Shown: positions 5,068 through 8,427 of the stretch, piece after piece
Layout of the letters: each line of letters opens with the position of its first letter
Numbering within the stretch: the first letter of the stretch is position 1
From: JAWXBT01 sp964523015
GTDB lineage: Bacteria; Bdellovibrionota_C; UBA2361; J135
Direction of reading: 5' to 3'
Length of the DNA: 8,427 bases
Assembly: GCA_964523015.1 (NCBI GenBank)
Contig: CAZFXN010000076.1
Location: 1-8,427 of the forward strand
Program-made: the position numbers and the translations under genes
Notes under the pieces: model-generated
What the model was told of the DNA's origin: nothing
The model's database searches: none
What the model saw: the letters and a program-made list of their open reading frames with translations, nothing else

Positions 5068-6159
5068 ATACTTCACCTGATTCTCAAGCACGCCTACATC
5101 TTTAATTTCTACAGTAATTATATCTCCATGCCTTAAGAAAATCAGGTGTCTTAAAGCACCTAAATCCGATGGTGTTCCTGTTAAAATAACGTCTCCTATC
5201 TCTAAGGTTACCACTGAGGATATTTCAGAAATCAATTTAGGTATATCAAAAATCAAGTCCGAAATTTGTCCATCTTGAATCATATTGCCATTTAGTAGTG
5301 TATTAATTCGCAATTTGCCAAGTTCTGGAATTTCATCTGAAGTAACTAACATGGGGCCCAGTGGACAAAACGTATCTAACATCTTACCACTTGTCCACTG
5401 CGATGTACGAAACTCAAGATCACGTGCGCTTATATCATTAGCGCAGGTGAACCCCGCAACGTAATCGAGTGAATCAGAGGGATCAATAAATCTTCCTTGC
5501 TTCCCTATAATGACAGCCAATTCACCCTCTGGTACTGGCTCATTAGTATTGTGTGGCACAATAATATTAGAGCCACAACCGGTAAGCGCCGAGCTTGTCT
5601 TATGAAACAAAATAGGATAATCCGGCAATGCCTCACCAAGCCCAGTAACAAATGAATGAAAATTCATTCCTACGCCAATTACTTTTGTGGGACTGCCAAC
5701 AGGAGGGTGGATTAGATCTGACGAGATATCCATCGTTTTCTCAGCGCCACGATGTACTCCACCAATGCCAGAAGATGCGAGAAATTGAATGTTTGCTAGT
5801 TCGGCCGCGACCAGTGAAGCCGATACTGTGGTTGCTCCATTTCCACCCTTAGCCAGGATTACTGATATGTCTCTACTACTAACTTTAGGAATATTTTTCA
5901 TGGTCGCAAAACGCTCTATGTCGGACTCGGTCATTCCAACTTTGATGTAGCCATTGTCAATGCAGATGGTGGCAGGAGTAGCGCCACCTTCTCTAACAGC
6001 AGCCTCGATTCGACTGGCGACTTCAGCATTGTCGGGATATCTGAGCCCATGAGTAATAACATTCGACTCCAATGCCACCACCGGCCTGCCCGAGCTTATT
6101 GCATCCAAGACTTCCGCGCTGACAATCAAAGGGATCTTATTTGCATGTTCAACTCTCAT
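5053..6159 (-). CDS. chimeric protein: PsuG N-terminal half fused to an FAH-family core
   Basis: A 368-residue product made of two unrelated parts. Residues 10-149 match the N-terminal half of pseudouridine-5'-phosphate glycosidase: VVALESNVITHGL (27-39), GGATPATICIDNGYIKVG (58-75), KVSSRDI (92-98), GGNGATTVSASL (105-116), GIGGVHRGAEKTMDISSDL (131-149). The equivalents of E. coli E31, K93 and D149 are present (E31, K92, D144). The following segment with the Schiff-base lysine (CAGAKSILD, K166) and the whole second half are absent. From about 150 the sequence is a fumarylacetoacetate hydrolase family core: PPVGSPTKVIGVGMNFH, metal ligands in PEGELAVIIG (E211, E213) and ANDISARD (D242), then K259, DTFCPLGP and GDVILTGTP. 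FAH enzymes cleave or hydrate beta-keto acids with Mg. The FAH part could be active; the PsuG part should not be. It is last in a three-gene operon, 12 bp after the tautomerase stop. The ATG lacks a good Shine-Dalgarno. Confidence 0.8.
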   Translation of the reverse strand: MRVEHANKIPLIVSAEVLDAISSGRPVVALESNVITHGLRYPDNAEVASRIEAAVREGGATPATICIDNGYIKVGMTESDIERFATMKNIPKVSSRDISVILAKGGNGATTVSASLVAAELANIQFLASSGIGGVHRGAEKTMDISSDLIHPPVGSPTKVIGVGMNFHSFVTGLGEALPDYPILFHKTSSALTGCGSNIIVPHNTNEPVPEGELAVIIGKQGRFIDPSDSLDYVAGFTCANDISARDLEFRTSQWTSGKMLDTFCPLGPMLVTSDEIPELGKLRINTLLNGNMIQDGQISDLIFDIPKLISEISSVVTLEIGDVILTGTPSDLGALRHLIFLRHGDIITVEIKDVGVLENQVKYLQRK

Positions 6160-6171
6160 AGTTTTATCAGA

Positions 6172-6396
6172 TCAATAATTTGGTTTTTTAATCAGTAAAT
6201 TGGCTTTATTCATAATCTCTGGCGCATATACCTGATCATGCCAATCACTTCTGATCACAGATTCATGGACGATAGATATCACTCTATCGTCACAGTCAAA
6301 GGCACTGACAATGGCATCAGTAAGTCTTGTAATTAGCAGATCCCGTTTTTCATCGCTGATGACGATTGGAAAGCTTTTGATGGTTATGTGTGGCAT
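6172..6396 (-). CDS. 4-oxalocrotonate-tautomerase-family protein (PptA-like)
   Basis: A 74-residue small tautomerase very like E. coli PptA (77 residues): MPHITIKSFP at the start, a helix SDEKRDLLITRLTDAIVSAF, the strand ISIVHESV, then DWHDQVYAPEI and the ending LLIKKPNY. In this family the initiator Met is removed and Pro2 acts as catalytic base for keto-enol isomerisation of unsaturated keto acids; the physiological substrate of PptA types is unknown. A longer frame starts at 6417, but the catalytic Pro must be N-terminal, so ATG 6396 is right. The site AAGGA (6404-6408) sits 7 nt ahead of it. That site overlaps the yjjG stop codon (6407-6409), so the two are translationally coupled. The gene ends 12 bp before the PsuG-FAH chimera. 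Confidence 0.88.
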   Translation of the reverse strand: MPHITIKSFPIVISDEKRDLLITRLTDAIVSAFDCDDRVISIVHESVIRSDWHDQVYAPEIMNKANLLIKKPNY

Positions 6397-6403
6397 TGTG
6401 CAA

Positions 6404-6408
6404 TCCTT
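6404..6408 (-). promoter_or_regulatory. ribosome binding site of the tautomerase gene
   Basis: AAGGA on the minus strand, 7 nt before ATG 6396, overlaps the terminal TAA of yjjG. It supports the shorter start that leaves Pro2 at the mature N-terminus. Confidence 0.65.
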
Positions 6409-7105
6409 ATCTGACAATATTATTAAAAGAATCTAATAACATTCTCTGTAGATCGACGAGTGATGGTAATAGATAGCTGGGTTCAATTCCTGCTGGTGTA
6501 GGTTTACTAGTTCTATTAATCCAACATGTGTCTATGCCAACGTTTATGCCTCCCTGAATGTCTGAGTGAGGATTATCGCCGACCATCAAAACTTTATCTG
6601 CACGAGGATTTCCCATGGCGGTAAGAGCATGGTCAAAGATTCGTCGATCAGGCTTGGCTACCCCGACTTCTTCGGAAATCACTAGCAGATCAAAAAAGTG
6701 TAACAATCCAGTTTTCTCAAGTCGTAAGCGCTGAAGTTGTACAAATCCGTTAGTAACAACTCCTAGCTTTGCTTTCCCTTTAATTGAAGTCAGCAATTGT
6801 TCTGCCCCGTCTACTGGGGCGCAGATCTCCGCCATAGAAGTAAGAAATGAGGCATTCAATTCTTCGGAACTTGTCTGGAGCTTGTTGGCCCAATTCTTGA
6901 ATCGCGTTTGCTGTAACTGCTGAGCATTAATAAGGCCGTTTTGGTAATCAACCCAGAGCGGCTTGTTAATGGATTCGTATTCTACAAAGTCATCATTCGT
7001 AAAGTCATAACTAAACTTGGAGAACATGCGCTGCAGACCTTGAAAGGAGTCAAAATGAAATAAGGTCTCATCGGCATCGAACAAGATCCATTCGTATTGT
7101 TTCAT
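6407..7105 (-). CDS. yjjG: YjjG-type HAD phosphatase (pyrimidine 5'-nucleotidase)
   Basis: A 232-residue protein aligning end to end with E. coli YjjG (225 residues), with long shared runs such as FDADETLF, FDSFQGLQRMF, NKPLWVDYQNG, MAEIC, LLVISEEVGVAKP and VLMVGD. HAD motifs are complete: I D10-x-D12, II T118 in VVTNG, III K151 in VAKP, IV D177 and D182 in GDNPHSDI. YjjG is a cytoplasmic Mg-dependent phosphatase for UMP, dUMP, dTMP and non-canonical pyrimidine nucleotides, acting in nucleotide-pool housecleaning. The frame can be extended 20 codons to ATG 7165, which has GGAG 5 nt upstream. I prefer ATG 7105 because homologues start with MK.(D/E)WI and a predicted promoter -10 abuts 7165; ATG 7111 is a third option. 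It is the first gene of the operon with the tautomerase and the PsuG-FAH chimera. Confidence 0.92.
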   Translation of the reverse strand: MKQYEWILFDADETLFHFDSFQGLQRMFSKFSYDFTNDDFVEYESINKPLWVDYQNGLINAQQLQQTRFKNWANKLQTSSEELNASFLTSMAEICAPVDGAEQLLTSIKGKAKLGVVTNGFVQLQRLRLEKTGLLHFFDLLVISEEVGVAKPDRRIFDHALTAMGNPRADKVLMVGDNPHSDIQGGINVGIDTCWINRTSKPTPAGIEPSYLLPSLVDLQRMLLDSFNNIVR

Positions 7106-7165
7106 AATCATAAGTTCTTCTGCTCCAATGTTAATTGCTGAGGTTTTTGTTTCATCGAGGTGCAT

Positions 7166-7194
7166 ATTAGCTCCGTATTAATTTCAATTGTCAA
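7166..7194 (-). promoter_or_regulatory. predicted promoter of the yjjG operon
   Basis: On the minus strand a perfect TTGACA (7189-7194) is followed after 17 bp by GCTAAT (7166-7171, four of six consensus). Transcription would begin around 7158-7160, inside the longest possible yjjG frame, which favours the 7105 or 7111 start. The 41-bp gap to the upstream thioesterase would also permit read-through. Confidence 0.4.
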
Positions 7195-7206
7195 ATGCTC
7201 AAGTTT

Positions 7207-8031
7207 TCATGCTGTCTTTTTTAAGAAGTCGCTATTAGGCAAGGCTTGCTCTCTAGCTATTGAAGATTGACTAAATCGGAGAACCCTTGCCAATTCATCA
7301 ATGCCTGACTCTCTTAGAATATTATAATGTTCCGTCTCAAGATCGAAGGTTATCTGATCTTCTAATGGATCATCCCGGTACATTTCAATGAATGAATGAT
7401 TGTCGCCGTTAGCTTTGAAGATTCTAATAGGTGCTCTAGGACGTTTTGCTTCAATATCATCAAAATCATATTTAAACTGATATGTGAGTACTACAATATC
7501 GATTATTCTCCTTACCAGTGAAGGATGAAAGTTTTTGAATTTCTTAAAAACAAATGACGCGAAGTTTTCTTCATCTTTTACTATTTCGAGACACTCACTT
7601 AAATATGGATGATTGATGCTGCCTGCAAAGACAGAAAACAGAATCGTCACAAAAGCTCTATCGGAGAAAGATAAGTTAGCTGCTCGGTTGGAGCTAACCT
7701 CATTTCGTACTTTTGGAGAGCCAGGCGCTATAAGACACAGTGATTCTACCTGCTCTCCTGCTTTTTCTAGCTGGCACGCTGCTTCGAAGGCAACACGGGC
7801 TCCGAATGAATAACCCCATAACCGATAAGGGCCCACAGGCTGATGTTCTTTAATTAACTTTATATCTTCGGCGGCCATCTCATCGAGATTTCCATGGGGC
7901 TTTTCTTCTTGATTTATTCCATACGCCTGTAGTCCATATAATGTGTAATTGGTGGCAAATTTACTGGCCAACAATTTGAGATTCATGGGGTGTGCGCTTG
8001 CGGTGTTATGTAGTGGTCCACTTCTCGCCAT
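7207..8031 (-). pseudogene. thioesterase-domain protein with its 5' end cut off and replaced
   Basis: The open frame (274 codons from ATG 8031) encodes an alpha/beta-hydrolase thioesterase of the polyketide / non-ribosomal peptide type. NYTLYGLQAYG (28-38), DEMAAEDIKLIKEHQPVGPY (50-69), the nucleophile elbow GYSFGA (73-78, Ser75), CQLEKAGE (86-93) and the histidine in ETEHYNIL (H235) are clear. The Asp usually seen in LLDxP after the next strand is an Ala here (LIAPGSP, A102); D210 in NGD might serve instead. The first strand with the HPxGG-like loop is missing. Everything upstream of the Met at residue 16 (ATG 7986) is antisense to a permease fragment (7994-8149), so the native start is lost. 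A stop (TAA) directly precedes ATG 8031. It may have been a stand-alone type II thioesterase or the last domain of a synthetase; no other synthetase sequence is visible. Confidence 0.65.
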
Positions 8032-8149
8032 TTACGGTGGTGTCCTGGGATCGATCGGTACACGAACCGGATTGTCCACTGGTATGCTGTCGCGGCGTAC
8101 CTTTGGGAGATTGGGTTCGCGTATAGTGACCATTACCATCGCTCTCTGA
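7994..8149 (+). pseudogene. internal fragment of a CodB-like NCS1 nucleobase permease
   Basis: The + frame reads ALAVLCSGPLLAIYGGVLGS, IGTRTGLSTGMLSRRTFGRL and GSRIVTITIAL before TGA. It aligns with E. coli CodB in the region FLAVLIGNLLLGIYTSFLG, YIGAKTGLTTHLLARFSFGV and KGS, that is transmembrane helix 2 and the conserved loop before helix 3 of cytosine/purine permeases. Both ends are missing (about 50 residues before and over 300 after). Hand count gives 54 G+C in 8041-8140, well above its surroundings, so its origin is probably different. Its 5' boundary coincides with the point where thioesterase homology on the other strand ends (about 7987-7993), which marks a recombination junction. 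Confidence 0.6.
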
Positions 8150-8427
8150 AGGAAGAGATACTCTATGTAGGAGATGCTGTCACAGACGCTAGTCTAGAGT
8201 TTGAAGAGGTGTGAGTTCAAAGACGAAGTGTAACATCTGAAATACTTAATGGGCCTGTTGGACCATATGGAGCAGAACTACGCTAACTACCTGTTCAATA
8301 ATAATTTATAACTATTTTAAGGACCAATTATAGGATGTTTTCTATGAAAAATAGGGGGAGTTTTTCACCTACTCAACATGCTCCACTTTCCCAAAACCTA
8401 GAATAATAAGCCCAAGCATTGCTATAG
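8150..8427. other. terminal region without an intact gene
   Basis: One + frame (8155-8280) reads EILYVGDAVTDASLEFEEV, a TGA at 8212, then VQRR and SVTSEILNGPVGPYGAELR before TAA. It looks like coding sequence broken by a stop, but I do not recognise the family. From about 8281 the sequence turns A+T-rich with no open frame beyond about 20 codons. No promoter, terminator or RNA gene is evident. Confidence 0.4.

Noticed and set aside
8014..8214. Alternative + frame over the permease fragment (reads DRYTNRIVHWYAVAAYLWE).
   Set aside because: It has no start codon and no family match I can name, whereas the overlapping frame aligns residue by residue with CodB. Only the part after about 8155 was kept as an unexplained fragment.

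Overview
The window (about 40% G+C by eye) looks like an accessory, partly decaying stretch of a bacterial chromosome, most likely from an uncultured proteobacterium. YjjG and the tautomerase resemble their E. coli homologues closely, while the HNH and radical-SAM remnants belong to families common in many Gram-negative lineages. I cannot name a genus. I see no rRNA, tRNA, CRISPR array or complete insertion sequence.

Left part (1-2603). An intergenic start carries a repeat unit and perhaps the tail of a dead gene. A HigBA-type toxin-antitoxin operon (298-874) follows, with a likely promoter and a 14-bp palindromic operator. Next come two convergent gene remnants: the N-terminus of a B12-binding radical SAM protein on + and the N-terminus of an HNH-endonuclease-type protein on -. 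A gene-poor stretch of about 400 bp holds a second copy of the repeat. It leads into a two-gene module (1778-2603) of a DUF6036-type nucleotidyltransferase overlapping a small uncharacterised partner, which is a candidate toxin-antitoxin-like system.

Middle (2614-5067). A Fic-family protein on - has lost its whole catalytic core by an apparent in-frame deletion but keeps its N-terminal domain, its inhibitory motif and its C-terminal winged helix. Upstream of it lies an intact AAA/DUF4143 ATPase. A short inositol-monophosphatase-family remnant on + follows.

Right part (5053-8427). A compact minus-strand operon runs yjjG (pyrimidine-nucleotide-type HAD phosphatase), a PptA-like tautomerase, and an unusual chimera joining the N-terminal half of pseudouridine-5'-phosphate glycosidase (PsuG) to a fumarylacetoacetate-hydrolase (FAH) core. 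The chimera keeps the FAH metal-binding residues but lacks the PsuG Schiff-base lysine segment. Upstream is a thioesterase cut at its 5' end. It abuts, on the opposite strand, a fragment of a CodB-like NCS1 nucleobase permease that is richer in G+C. The last 280 bp hold only short, unidentified coding-like scraps.

Overall, two intact small stress or defence-type modules and an intact ATPase sit among at least six truncated, fused or internally deleted genes. Several pieces (YjjG, PsuG, NCS1 permease) share a pyrimidine/nucleobase salvage theme, which may reflect an older catabolic locus that has been rearranged.
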